Shown one piece after another: positions 45,785 to 55,841 of a stretch of 64,000 nucleotides of DNA. The notes below the pieces were generated by a model. That model was not told the origin of the DNA and did not search any database. It saw only the letters and a list, made by a program, of their open reading frames with translations. The translations under genes were made by a program, and so were the position numbers. The DNA lies in the NCBI GenBank assembly GCA_025454915.1, contig JALONN010000010.1, positions 76,339-140,338 of the forward strand, in the 5' to 3' direction. Each line of letters begins with the position of its first letter. Positions within the stretch are counted from its first letter, which is position 1. Origin of the DNA: Raineya sp. (GTDB lineage: Bacteria > Bacteroidota > Bacteroidia > Cytophagales > Thermonemataceae).

Positions 45785-46516
45785 ATGGAAGACATTAACG
45801 ATAGGATAAAGTATTTTAGAGAGAAGATACTAGGCATTGATTCTCAAAAAGAATTTGCAGAAAAAATAGATGTAAGTCCCGCAAATCTCTCACAAATAGA
45901 GTCTAAAAGTCAAAAGCCTTCGAATAGTTTTATTGAAAAGTTACTGGGGGCATACCCAAATATAAATATGAATTGGTTACAAAAAGGCAAAGGTCCGATA
46001 TACGAAAATAAAACAAACTTAATGGGTAATTTCCACTCTGATGAATTGGAGAGGGAAACTGTAAAAGGAGTAACATATCTCAAAATGGGGGACAAGAGGG
46101 TAATGGTTGAATTACCTTATATCCGTATGATTGCAACAGCTTCTATACTTGATGTCTATAATGATAATAATTGGACAGATATTCAGGAAGTAATGTGGAT
46201 ACCTTATGTAGATGGAATTCAATACAAAGACACTATTATAACTGATAGTAATGGAGACTCTATGGAGCCTACAATAAAATCAGGAAGTATCATAGTAGCT
46301 CAAAAGGTTGATCCCAGTGATTGGGAATACACCACGGGTATTTGTATGGTAATTGTCAATAACATGAGAGTTATTAAAAGAATTAAGGAAAACACGCTAC
46401 ATGAAAGCGAAACTCTAAAACTACATAGTGATAATCCTAATCATGGAGCAATCACAGTCAAGAAAAAAGATATTCATTCAATTTATAGAATCTCATTATC
46501 TGTAAATAAACTATGA
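45785..46516 (+). CDS. CI/LexA-like repressor (XRE HTH + S24 peptidase)
   Basis: HTH 'QKEFAEKIDVSPANLSQIE' and 'DSNGDSMEPTIKSGSIIVAQ', 'GICMVIVNNMRVIKRI'. Confidence 0.85.
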   Translation: MEDINDRIKYFREKILGIDSQKEFAEKIDVSPANLSQIESKSQKPSNSFIEKLLGAYPNINMNWLQKGKGPIYENKTNLMGNFHSDELERETVKGVTYLKMGDKRVMVELPYIRMIATASILDVYNDNNWTDIQEVMWIPYVDGIQYKDTIITDSNGDSMEPTIKSGSIIVAQKVDPSDWEYTTGICMVIVNNMRVIKRIKENTLHESETLKLHSDNPNHGAITVKKKDIHSIYRISLSVNKL

Positions 46517-47829
46517 AGTTTACATTCAGATCAGAATTAGAATCAAAGCCCAATGCAAATGGCTATCATACTATTTTTGTTAGGATAACTCAAAAAACAC
46601 AAGGAGACCAAAAACCAATTCTGAAACGTGTTCATACGGATTACTCCGTAAAAAAATCTGATTGGGTAGAGAAATCTCGTGAGGTTGTGAAAGGTGGTGG
46701 AGTGAAGAAAACACACCCAAACGCTTCTGTCTATAATTCTAAAATTAATGAGCTTATTTATAAAGGAGAGGAGTATGCAAAAAATAATCCTCTTGCCACT
46801 ATTGATGAAGTAAAAGCATATTTGGATGGTAAAGACATTACAGTTAAAAACCTATTATCTTCCTACATAGAAGGCTTAAAATTGAGAAACCCTCGTAATT
46901 GGTCAATATCCACATTTGAGAATATTGATACGCTGATGAGAGAAATCAAAGATTTTGGTTCATTGAAAAAAATAGAAAATGTAGATTTTAAGCATATTGA
47001 TATAGATTTTTTGAAAGAATTAGATGAAACTTTTTATCAGAACCTTGCTCCAGCTACAGCCAACAAAAAAATAGAAATGCTTAATTCTATTATAAATTTG
47101 GCAAAAGATGAAGATGTTTTAGAGGAATCCTACAACCCAACAAAAAAATGGAGATTCAGACCTGAGCCTCAAACTATCAAAACATTTTTAACAGAAGAGG
47201 ATATTTTAAAGTTAGAAGAAGCAACACTAACCTCTCCATTATCAGATGCTAGAAACTTTTTTATCATGCAATTCTATTTGGCAGGAAAAAGGGTAAGTGA
47301 TGTGCTTTTGATGAAATTTACAAGTATTACGGATAAGAATTTCAGACCTATTAATATTGAACAAATAAGAGAAGTAGAAGCTCGTTATACTCATTATGTG
47401 TATAAGCAATTTGAAAATCATCCCCGTTTGCACTCTGTAAAACTGCCAATGGTAGCAAAGGAAATCATTTTACATTATTATCAGACTAGAAAAAACAATG
47501 TTTTTGTATTCCCTTTTTTGGAGGATAGCCTAGAATCTGATAAGTATGGCACAGCAAAGTTAAAAAATCAAATAGAGAGCAAAACAACCATCATCAATAA
47601 GAACCTGAAAAAAATAGCAAAGTTGCTTGAACTACCAAATTTCTCTACTCATACAGCCCGTAGGAGCTTTGCTCAGATTTCACGAAACTTGAATGTTTCA
47701 GACTTAGACATAAAGGATGCCTTGGGTCATTCGGATATTAAAATTACTCAAGGTTATCTTGATAGTACGGATTACTCAGGTATTGACAGAGCTTTAGAAT
47801 CTGTGGAAAAGAAAATGAAAAATAAATAA
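46513..47829 (+). CDS. tyrosine recombinase (integrase)
   Basis: Tyr recombinase C-term 'STHTARRSFAQISRNLNVSDLDIKDALGHSDIKITQGYLD', SAM-like core-binding domain. Confidence 0.9.
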   Translation: MKFTFRSELESKPNANGYHTIFVRITQKTQGDQKPILKRVHTDYSVKKSDWVEKSREVVKGGGVKKTHPNASVYNSKINELIYKGEEYAKNNPLATIDEVKAYLDGKDITVKNLLSSYIEGLKLRNPRNWSISTFENIDTLMREIKDFGSLKKIENVDFKHIDIDFLKELDETFYQNLAPATANKKIEMLNSIINLAKDEDVLEESYNPTKKWRFRPEPQTIKTFLTEEDILKLEEATLTSPLSDARNFFIMQFYLAGKRVSDVLLMKFTSITDKNFRPINIEQIREVEARYTHYVYKQFENHPRLHSVKLPMVAKEIILHYYQTRKNNVFVFPFLEDSLESDKYGTAKLKNQIESKTTIINKNLKKIAKLLELPNFSTHTARRSFAQISRNLNVSDLDIKDALGHSDIKITQGYLDSTDYSGIDRALESVEKKMKNK

Positions 47830-47857
47830 CTTATTTCGGTAATATTTCAGACAATAA

Positions 47858-47899
47858 AAAAACTCGTTGATAAGTTATTAATAACCAACGAGTTTTAAT
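47858..47899. terminator. bidirectional terminator
   Basis: AAAACTCGTTG...CAACGAGTTTT between integrase and tRNA. Confidence 0.7.
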
Positions 47900-47908
47900 G
47901 TTTGTTTG

Positions 47909-47982
47909 TGGAGAATATCGGAGTCGAACCGATGACCCCTACAATGCCATTGTAGTACTCTAGCCAGCTGAGCTAATTCCCC
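47909..47982 (-). tRNA. tRNA-Ala(GGC)
   Basis: Minus strand GGGGAATTAGCTCAGCTGGCTAGAGTACTACAATGGCATTGTAGGGGTCATCGGTTCGACTCCGATATTCTCCA; loop ATGGCAT. Confidence 0.92.
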
Positions 47983-48038
47983 ATTTTGGTATGCAAATGT
48001 ATTGTAAAAAAGGTAGAATACAAATAAATATAAGAATT

Positions 48039-48761
48039 TTATACTTTTTGGTTTTCAGTAATCAACAATTCAGCCTCAAATATCTGAGCAAAATATTTTA
48101 AAATCTTCTCTTGCACTTCCTCCAATGGAACATTTCTTCCAAGTTCTTTGTCTAAAGAGGTGACTGCCTTATCAGAAATGCCACAAGGAACAATATAATC
48201 AAAAAACTGTAAATCTGTATTGATATTAAATGCAAAACCATGCATAGTTACCCAACGACTTGTTTTTACACCCATAGCACAAATTTTACGAGGGTTTTCT
48301 CCTCCATCATAATCTAGCCAAACGCCTGTAAAACCATCTATTCTGCCGGCTTTTATACCATAATCAGCAAGTGTTAGAATAATAACTTCTTCCAGAGAAC
48401 GCATGTATTTATGAATATCAGGCGAAAAATTATCTAAATCTAAAATAGGATAACCCACAATTTGTCCATCACCATGATAGGTAATATCACCACCTCTATT
48501 GATTTTATAAAAACCAATATGTTTTTCTTTTAAGCCCTGCTCATCTAGCAATAAATTATCTATTGAGCCACTTTTGCCTAAAGTATAAACATGGGGGTGT
48601 TCACAAAATAAGAAATAATTAGGAGTAGGTTGCTCATTATCAGGGTTATTTCTATTCTGAATTTTGAGTTGTACAGTTTTATCAAAAAGCTCGGTTTGGT
48701 AATCCCAAGCTTTTTGATAATCAATTCTTCCTAAATTTTCTACTCTAACAGATTTGTTCAT
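48039..48761 (-). CDS. lipB: octanoyltransferase LipB
   Basis: 'HVYTLGKSGSIDNLL', 'INRGGDITYHGDGQIVGYPILDL', 'CAMGVKTSRWVTMHGFAFNI'. Confidence 0.9.
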   Translation of the reverse strand: MNKSVRVENLGRIDYQKAWDYQTELFDKTVQLKIQNRNNPDNEQPTPNYFLFCEHPHVYTLGKSGSIDNLLLDEQGLKEKHIGFYKINRGGDITYHGDGQIVGYPILDLDNFSPDIHKYMRSLEEVIILTLADYGIKAGRIDGFTGVWLDYDGGENPRKICAMGVKTSRWVTMHGFAFNINTDLQFFDYIVPCGISDKAVTSLDKELGRNVPLEEVQEKILKYFAQIFEAELLITENQKV

Positions 48762-48808
48762 AAATAATAATTGAGTTCATTCTTTTTTCTCAAAACAATT
48801 TTTCAGGA

Positions 48809-49183
48809 TTATAAAGGCTGCCAAAGTTCTATTTTGTTGCCATCTAAATCTAAAATATGAACAAATTTACCATAATCATAGGTTTCAATTTCATCTAAAA
48901 TTGTTACCCCCTCAAATTTTAAAACTTCAACCAATGCCTCAATATCCTCTACTCTATAATTAATCATAAAATCCTTTTGAGAAGGAGCAAAGTATTGAGT
49001 GTCTTCTTTAAACGGACTCCACTCTGTAGAGCCTTTTTTTTCTGGATTTTCAGCATCTCTCCATTCAAAAGAGGCACCATAATCATTAATTGGCAATCCT
49101 AAGTGTTTCTGATACCACTCTTTTGTTTGCTGAGGATTCTTTGTTTTAAAGAAAATACCTCCAAGACCTGTTACTCTTTTCAT
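48809..49183 (-). CDS. VOC/glyoxalase family protein
   Basis: 'GGIFFKTKNPQQTKEWYQKHLGLPI...FVHILDLDGNKIELWQP'. Confidence 0.85.
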   Translation of the reverse strand: MKRVTGLGGIFFKTKNPQQTKEWYQKHLGLPINDYGASFEWRDAENPEKKGSTEWSPFKEDTQYFAPSQKDFMINYRVEDIEALVEVLKFEGVTILDEIETYDYGKFVHILDLDGNKIELWQPL

Positions 49184-49199
49184 AAGGATTTAAGTTGGT

Positions 49200-50492
49200 T
49201 TAAGCATGAATCTCAGTAAGAGCTTCTTCATTGGCTTGAGCAATACGATTTAAATCATCATCAGAAATAGCCATTGAAACAAAAAGACTCTCAAATTGTG
49301 AAGGTGCTAAATAAACACCTTTTGATAACATTTTATGAAAATACTTGCCAAACAACTCTACATTGCAAGTTTTAGCTGTCTGAAAATCGGTTACAGTCGT
49401 ATCTGTAAAGAATAAACTATACATCGAACCTATTTTATTAATTGTATAATTCAACTTTAACTTATCTAAAGCCAGTTGAATACCCTGTGTAATTTGTGTG
49501 GTAATTTGGTCTAGGGTGTTATAAATAGCAGGGTTTTCGTTGAGCTCAGTTAGCATGGTAAGCCCAGCAGCCATTGCCATCGGGTTACCAGACAGAGTAC
49601 CAGCCTGATAAACTTTTCCAACAGGGGAGATGCAGTCCATAATGTCTTTTCTGCCACCATATGCTCCTACAGGTAAGCCTCCACCAATAATTTTACCGAA
49701 TGTTGTTAAGTCTGCTTTAATATTAAATAACTCCTGAGCTCCACCTCTTGCAAGTCTGAAGCCAGTCATTACTTCATCAAAGATTAAAATAATATTTTCT
49801 TTGGTACAAATATCTCTTAAACCTTGTAAAAATCCATCTTTGGGTAGCACACAACCCATGTTACCTACAACTGGTTCTAAAATAATACAAGCAATTTGAT
49901 TCGGATTGGCATCTACAAGTTTTTTTACAGCTTCCAAATCGTTATAAGGAGCCGTCAGGGTATCATTGGCAACTCCTTGTGTTACACCTAAACTATCAGG
50001 TGAACCCATCGTGTAAGCTCCACTGCCTGCTGCAATTAAAAAGCTATCACCATGTCCATGATAACAGCCCTCAAATTTAATAATTTTATTTCTGCCCGTA
50101 AAACCTCTAGCAGCACGAATAGCACTCATACATGCCTCTGTACCAGAGTTTACCATTCTTACTTTCTCTACAGAAGGCACCATGTGGCAAATAAGTTCAG
50201 CCATTTCTATTTCTCTTTGGGTTGGAGCTCCATAAGAAAAAGAGTTCTCAATGGCTTTCGATAAAGCTGCTTGTATCTTGGGATGAGCATGTCCCAAAAT
50301 CATAGGACCCCAAGAATTGATTAATTCAATATATTCGTTACCATCTTCATCATAAAGATATGCACCTTTTGCACTTTTAATAAAAATAGGAGAACCTCCT
50401 ACCGATTTGAAAGCTCGTACAGGAGAATTGACACCACCAGGGATTGTTTTTTTTGCTCTTTCGAAGAGTTGTTGACTGTTATTAAAATTCAT
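49200..50492 (-). CDS. hemL: glutamate-1-semialdehyde 2,1-aminomutase
   Basis: '[18 protein letters not shown]', '[12 protein letters not shown]', '[18 protein letters not shown]'; ATG at 50492. Confidence 0.92.
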   Translation of the reverse strand: MNFNNSQQLFERAKKTIPGGVNSPVRAFKSVGGSPIFIKSAKGAYLYDEDGNEYIELINSWGPMILGHAHPKIQAALSKAIENSFSYGAPTQREIEMAELICHMVPSVEKVRMVNSGTEACMSAIRAARGFTGRNKIIKFEGCYHGHGDSFLIAAGSGAYTMGSPDSLGVTQGVANDTLTAPYNDLEAVKKLVDANPNQIACIILEPVVGNMGCVLPKDGFLQGLRDICTKENIILIFDEVMTGFRLARGGAQELFNIKADLTTFGKIIGGGLPVGAYGGRKDIMDCISPVGKVYQAGTLSGNPMAMAAGLTMLTELNENPAIYNTLDQITTQITQGIQLALDKLKLNYTINKIGSMYSLFFTDTTVTDFQTAKTCNVELFGKYFHKMLSKGVYLAPSQFESLFVSMAISDDDLNRIAQANEEALTEIHA

Positions 50493-50547
50493 AAAGATAT
50501 ACTCAAAGCGTTGAATCAAAAAATATTTTAGATGGGCAAATATAAAT

Positions 50548-50585
50548 AAAAATCGTGGTCTTTATAGTAAAAACCACGATTTTTG
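50548..50585 (-). terminator. intrinsic terminator
   Basis: AAATCGTGG...CCACGATTTTT between beta-propeller and hemL genes. Confidence 0.7.
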
Positions 50586-50604
50586 AATAAGGTATAAAAT
50601 AGTT

Positions 50605-51681
50605 TTAGTTGTAGAATAAAAATCCGTTTGTACCGATACCTCCCAAATATTCTCTAATAAGTGTTCCATCATTACTTAAGCGTCTGATACGACTTGCCTG
50701 CGAAAAAGAACCTTCTCCCAAATATAAATCTCCATTTTGGGGGTTAATTCCAAAACCATAAATAGAATAATCATTACTAATAAATTCAGCAATTAATTGA
50801 CTTGTTAAATCAACAGTATAAACTTTATTTTTTGAAACAGTATAAATTTTGTTGTTGTATAAAGCAATTTTCGAATTAAAAGAACCTACAGGAACATCAG
50901 CAATACTTAGTTCTGTTTGGTCTGTAAAAGGATTGATACGTACCAAAGAACCTTTATCACTTCCAAAATTTGGTAAACAAATTACCCATAGCTTGTTTTG
51001 GTTGTCTATCAGTATTTTATCTGGATTATTAGCAACAATAATAGTTTGGATAAGACTTCCTGTGTTGTTATAGACAGAAATCGTATTTGTACTATTGTTT
51101 GCTACATATAATTTATTATTGATAGCAACAATACCTTGTGGACGAATATTAGGGGTAGGAATTTTACGTATAAAGGTTCTTGTTTGGAGGTCTATTTCTG
51201 TGATAAAACCCTCTGGATTAGCTCCAAAAGCTTTGCCTATATCTCCCCAGTTGGTTATATAACCTTTATTTCCCAAAACAGCAAAAGCTTGTGGATTTTC
51301 AATCTGCTTAGCACTGCCATCTAATACACTCACTACCTTTAAATCATTAGCTTCAGTGAAAATTACTTGATCTGTGTTATTTGTAATAATAGCAAATTTG
51401 TCAGCAACAGAACTAAAGTTACTTAAATTATAGCCTTTTACAGATTGAATAATACCACCAATAGCTACACCATTTTCAGTTTGAAAAATATCACTAATGA
51501 CCTCATTATTTTCTTTGATAAAACTTAGAGAGCCATTTTTTTCTGAAAAATTGCCTTCATTAACAACCAAAACACCTTTTCCATATTTTCCAATATTGGG
51601 TTGTGGGTCACTAGGGGTACAGGCTGTAAGCAGACCAGCTAGGAATAAAATTACATAAGAGAATCGAAACATTTTTTTCAT
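50605..51681 (-). CDS. surface lipoprotein beta-propeller (BtuG/DUF5074-like)
   Basis: Lipobox 'LLTAC', YVTN/YncE-like repeats; downstream of cobalamin-riboswitch-controlled receptor. Confidence 0.65.
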   Translation of the reverse strand: MKKMFRFSYVILFLAGLLTACTPSDPQPNIGKYGKGVLVVNEGNFSEKNGSLSFIKENNEVISDIFQTENGVAIGGIIQSVKGYNLSNFSSVADKFAIITNNTDQVIFTEANDLKVVSVLDGSAKQIENPQAFAVLGNKGYITNWGDIGKAFGANPEGFITEIDLQTRTFIRKIPTPNIRPQGIVAINNKLYVANNSTNTISVYNNTGSLIQTIIVANNPDKILIDNQNKLWVICLPNFGSDKGSLVRINPFTDQTELSIADVPVGSFNSKIALYNNKIYTVSKNKVYTVDLTSQLIAEFISNDYSIYGFGINPQNGDLYLGEGSFSQASRIRRLSNDGTLIREYLGGIGTNGFLFYN

Positions 51682-51726
51682 AATAAAACTAGATTAATAA
51701 AAGGTTGATGGTTATAAATTATAGAA

Positions 51727-52302
51727 TTAAAAAATACTGACGGGCTTCTTTTCATCATCAAGAGCTACAAAAGTAAAAACACCCTGTATGGCTTGTTCTC
51801 GATAGTTTTCATACATTTCTTCTTTGAAAATTTGTACTTCCACTTCAAGACTTGTATTACCGACCTTGATAACTCTTCCTACAATTTCAATGATGGTATC
51901 GGCAGGGATACTTTTTTTGAAATCGACCTTACTCGATGATACAGTTACCATTTTTTTACGACTAAAACGAGTAGCTGTAATAAACGCCACTTCATCCATG
52001 AGTTGTAAGGCTGTGCCTCCAAAAAGAGTATCATAATGATTGGTTGTGTTGGGAAAAACAACTTTAAATACTCTAGTTTCTGAGGAATTGATTAAATCCT
52101 GATAGTTTTGCATGGTTTGATATTCTTTTTTAGCTGATAAAAGGCATTGGTGACATAAACAGTCTTCATATTTTTCGCCAATGTAAACTGCTTCATCTCT
52201 GTTGAGCGTTACATGAAAACACTGGCAAATCGTGATACTTCCTAGTTTGCATTCAAACGCACTTTGACATACAGGACAATATTTTACTTCATGTTCGGGC
52301 AT
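51727..52302 (-). CDS. acyl-CoA thioesterase (hotdog) with N-terminal cysteine-rich CWC-like domain
   Basis: N-term 'CPVCQSAFECKLGSITICQCFHVTL...CLCHQCLL' then hotdog 'TLFGGTALQLMDEVAFITATRFSRKKMVTVSSSKVDFKKSIPADTIIEI'. Confidence 0.75.
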   Translation of the reverse strand: MPEHEVKYCPVCQSAFECKLGSITICQCFHVTLNRDEAVYIGEKYEDCLCHQCLLSAKKEYQTMQNYQDLINSSETRVFKVVFPNTTNHYDTLFGGTALQLMDEVAFITATRFSRKKMVTVSSSKVDFKKSIPADTIIEIVGRVIKVGNTSLEVEVQIFKEEMYENYREQAIQGVFTFVALDDEKKPVSIF

Positions 52303-54146
52303 TACTGAAAAAAGTATTGTAAACTGATTTGGTAATTTCGCTCAGGCATATACTGGTTGAGAACATTTTGATATTGTTTATTGAATATATTATTGATTTG
52401 TCCTCCAATCTGTAAAGTGTGTACTTTGTATTTTATTTTTTGTTGAACCTGAAAATCTGTAAGCCAAAAGGCTTTTACGATATTGATGTTATCCAAATCA
52501 GTAAAACGCTTGTCAGTAAAATGACTGTTCAGGCTAATTTGAGTATTTTGAATAGAGCTGTTTATGCCCACCGAAATACGATTAACAGGCGTGTAAGGTA
52601 AATAATGGCTGGTAAACCTGTTAGAAACATCATTCTTTATTTTTTGAATCTGAGATAATGTAAATGCATAATTTGTAAATAAGCTAAAACTTCCTTTTTT
52701 CCATTTTTTTGTATAATAGATATGTGCCTCTAAGCCTTTAGAGTCCACATTTTGAAGATTTTCTGGAGACCAAAAACCTTGTAATGTGGGCTGCCAGATA
52801 ATCCAGTCTTTTACCTGCATCATAAATGCAGTGGCTTCTATTTTGAAGGATTGATAGTTGTTTTTTTGCTCATAAGCCATGCTTGTTTCTGAACTTAGGC
52901 TTTGTTCGGGCTGAATGTTCGGATTGCCCCCTGGTTGCCAATATCTGCTGTTGAGAGTTGGTAAACGATAGCCTCTGCCTATCTGAGCTTTCCAAGTAAT
53001 TTGTCTATTCGACTTGTCAAAAATAATCCATTCTGTACCTAAAGAAGGAGTGAAGGGTGCTTGATAGCCTTTTACAAAACTTTGTCGGATGTTTAAACTA
53101 ATTACCCAGCTTGGAAGAACCTGCCATCTGTTCATTAAAAAAGCATCTGTACGCAGTTCTGTTTTAGGTTCTTTGTAGGCATCAACACTCATCATGAAAT
53201 ATTGGGTATTCACACCTATTTGAGTAGAAAGTTTCTCTGAAAAGAAATGCTCTAACTGAAAAATACCAGCTAAGCGTTTGGTTTGTGTTCTTTCTTGATT
53301 ATTGTATAATAAAAAATCGTTTGTATAAGCAATTTTAGTTTCTAAGGATGTATTTGTACTCAGGTCGTTTTTCCAAGAGGTCATCAAACGTAAATTGTTG
53401 TCTAACAGATTATTATTGCCTGCAAGAATTCTGTAATTGGAATTGTACCAGCTATGAAAATTAATCTGTTGTTTTTTAGAAATCTGATATTGAATATCTT
53501 GTGTAGCTCCTAAATAATTAATGGGAGTAGTGTTCTGGATAGTGCCAGACAATGAAGGGATATTAAAGTCATTTTTTAAAGAAAAACGATAGATACTAGC
53601 TCTTATACTTATTTTTTCTTGATGATGATAGAACTTGAGGGCTGTAAAATTTCTGCCAAAACTACCTATATCTTGCCTGAAGTGGATTTTTTGACCATTT
53701 ACCGACTTTTGGGGCATTCCTGATAATAAAATCGCTCCCCCAACAGCCTCAGAACCAAATAATGATGCTGATGAACCCATTTGTAAGCCCACTTGATCGT
53801 TTGCAAATAAAGGTATATTGACAAAATCACTTTCTCCTAAAGTAGCAGAATTGATATTCAAGCCATTCCATAAAACTGCTGTATGCCCTGCCCCAGTACC
53901 TCTTAATGAGATAGAACCTAAAAGCCCGTTGCCATACTCTTTCATATATGCCCCTGTATAGCGTAAAAGCCATTCGGATAGTTGAGAGCTATTGTTCTGA
54001 GCTATCAATACAGAATCTGCCTGCCATGTTTTTGCACCAATCGCATATTTTTTGTATGGATATGCCTTTACTTCTATTGCCGAAATAGAATCCTGAGCAA
54101 ATAAAGCGTTGGTGATAAGCCAACATACTAATAATAAATACCTCAT
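52302..54146 (-). CDS. TonB-dependent receptor (BtuB-like, cobalamin)
   Basis: Plug 'SLRGTGAGHTAVLWNGLNINSATLGESDF', C-terminal beta-strand '...NYQISLQYFFQ'; riboswitch upstream; ATG at 54146. Confidence 0.8.
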   Translation of the reverse strand: MRYLLLVCWLITNALFAQDSISAIEVKAYPYKKYAIGAKTWQADSVLIAQNNSSQLSEWLLRYTGAYMKEYGNGLLGSISLRGTGAGHTAVLWNGLNINSATLGESDFVNIPLFANDQVGLQMGSSASLFGSEAVGGAILLSGMPQKSVNGQKIHFRQDIGSFGRNFTALKFYHHQEKISIRASIYRFSLKNDFNIPSLSGTIQNTTPINYLGATQDIQYQISKKQQINFHSWYNSNYRILAGNNNLLDNNLRLMTSWKNDLSTNTSLETKIAYTNDFLLYNNQERTQTKRLAGIFQLEHFFSEKLSTQIGVNTQYFMMSVDAYKEPKTELRTDAFLMNRWQVLPSWVISLNIRQSFVKGYQAPFTPSLGTEWIIFDKSNRQITWKAQIGRGYRLPTLNSRYWQPGGNPNIQPEQSLSSETSMAYEQKNNYQSFKIEATAFMMQVKDWIIWQPTLQGFWSPENLQNVDSKGLEAHIYYTKKWKKGSFSLFTNYAFTLSQIQKIKNDVSNRFTSHYLPYTPVNRISVGINSSIQNTQISLNSHFTDKRFTDLDNINIVKAFWLTDFQVQQKIKYKVHTLQIGGQINNIFNKQYQNVLNQYMPERNYQISLQYFFQ

Positions 54147-54254
54147 CTGAAAGACTTTATAAAAGCCTTTGCAGGAGAAAGAATGAAATGTAAAAAATAA
54201 AAAGAATACACTTTCTTTTTTGCACCTCACTGCTTTTCACCCGAAAGCCATGAA

Positions 54255-54450
54255 ACATTGATACTGCTTGGCAGGTCTCCTGACTTACCGAACTTTTGCT
54301 GCCTTCCCACTCAAATAGAGCAGTGGCTTGTGATGTAGCAAAAGCGTTTTTTCGGCTTACAGTTGCGGGGACAGCTATGGACTTACACCATATTCCCTTT
54401 TAAAGTTTGAAACAGTAATGGTTGCTCCAAACTACCAAAGCGTTGCAAAG
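54255..54450 (-). ncRNA. cobalamin (AdoCbl) riboswitch
   Basis: Minus strand contains AAGTCAGGAGACCTGCC B12 box and 'GCCACTG...GGGAAGGC', 'AAGTCCATAGCTGTCCCCGCAACTGTAAGC'. Confidence 0.92.
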
Positions 54451-54528
54451 GTAAAAAAATAAAAGTGAAGTAAAAATAAAAATCATTATTTTGATAAATT
54501 GCACCAAGACAATCTAAATTAAAATGAC

Positions 54529-54975
54529 ATGAATATCCTTCATACAAACGATTCTGAAACTTTTATTCAACGTATTAATCAGCTTTCTGAAAGCTCACAG
54601 AGATTGTGGGGTAAAATGACTGTCAGTCAAATGATAGAGCATTGTACACGCCCATTTCAAGTGGCTTTAGGAGAACTTAAACTCCAAAAAACTTTAGTAG
54701 GAATATTATTTGGAGGGATTGCAAAAAGAAGCTTTTTGAAAGGCAAACCAATGTCTAAAAATTTACCAACAGCTAAAAGCTTTATTGTTTCTGATAATCC
54801 AGCTTTAGAAAATACGAAGAAAAAATTACTTGATTATATAGATAAATTTAGAAAAATGGATAAAAACGAGTTAGAGACACGTGTTCATCCTTTTTTTGGT
54901 AAAATGACTGCTGATGAATGGGGTAAGTTGTTTGCTTTACACCTTGACCATCATTTGAGACAATTTGGAGCTTAG
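54529..54975 (+). CDS. DUF1569/DinB-like protein
   Basis: 'LWGKMTVSQMIEHCTRPFQVALGE...MTADEWGKLFALHLDHHLRQFG'. Confidence 0.8.
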   Translation: MNILHTNDSETFIQRINQLSESSQRLWGKMTVSQMIEHCTRPFQVALGELKLQKTLVGILFGGIAKRSFLKGKPMSKNLPTAKSFIVSDNPALENTKKKLLDYIDKFRKMDKNELETRVHPFFGKMTADEWGKLFALHLDHHLRQFGA

Positions 54976-55835
54976 GCAAAAATACGAATCAGGATAAAAG
55001 CTGTGCTTGTACAAATAGAAGATATTTGATTTAAAAGCATGGTATTTTTGAAATTTGCCTGACTTTTATCTTTAAGAACCTTTAAAAACCAATTCCCAAA
55101 ATATACTAGAACAGGGCTTAGAGCTACCTCAAAGATAAGAATGCTTGTGTTAGAATGTAAAGCATAAAAATACCCAATGAAACCCAAATTAGCGATAAAA
55201 AAAGCAAAAGCAGTCAGTAAAAAAGTTCCTTTTATTCCTAAAAGTAGGCTGAGTGTTTTATCTCCTCTTTGGGCATCCTCATAATGCTGATATACCTGCG
55301 TCATAGGGTATGAGCCCATCAGAAGCAACATAGCCAAAATAGCAGGAACTATAATATGCATACCCCAAAGCTCCGAAAAAGAGAAGTCATTGATAGCCAA
55401 AGTACTCATCAGATAAGTAAAAAATCCCTGAAAAATGCCAATTGTGAACCAGCTTAGAAAAGGGTATTTTTTAAGCCTGATACTTGGATGTGAATATGCT
55501 TTAGAAACAAGCCCATAAATTAAAAGAGATAAAGCAAATAACCATGAAACAAAAAAACCTAAAATAATAGCCATTCCATCAAAACATAAAGAAACCCAAT
55601 AAAGCTCTTTACTTACAGGAGGAGGGTTTTCTAGCCCACCAATACTTTCTTTATCTTTATCAAAATAACTGTTAAAGCCATTGCTGGCTGGGTATAAAAA
55701 CAAATGAATAGAGATAAATCCAATAATTGTTTTTACCCAGTCTATTGTAAGAGCCTGACTAAAAGCAAATAAAAAAACAGGCATTAAGAATATGGAAAAT
55801 GGAATGCGTAGATGTAATAAAGTAGATTTTTGCAT
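54972..55835 (-). CDS. UbiA-family prenyltransferase
   Basis: Multi-TM with 'NGFNSYFDKDKESIGG' Asp-rich motif. Confidence 0.75.
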   Translation of the reverse strand: MQKSTLLHLRIPFSIFLMPVFLFAFSQALTIDWVKTIIGFISIHLFLYPASNGFNSYFDKDKESIGGLENPPPVSKELYWVSLCFDGMAIILGFFVSWLFALSLLIYGLVSKAYSHPSIRLKKYPFLSWFTIGIFQGFFTYLMSTLAINDFSFSELWGMHIIVPAILAMLLLMGSYPMTQVYQHYEDAQRGDKTLSLLLGIKGTFLLTAFAFFIANLGFIGYFYALHSNTSILIFEVALSPVLVYFGNWFLKVLKDKSQANFKNTMLLNQISSICTSTAFILIRIFA

Positions 55836-55841
55836 GATATT

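Noticed and set aside
1-47850. Mu-like transposable phage
   Set aside because: No MuA/MuB-like genes in the window; tyrosine integrase beside a tRNA indicates site-specific integration
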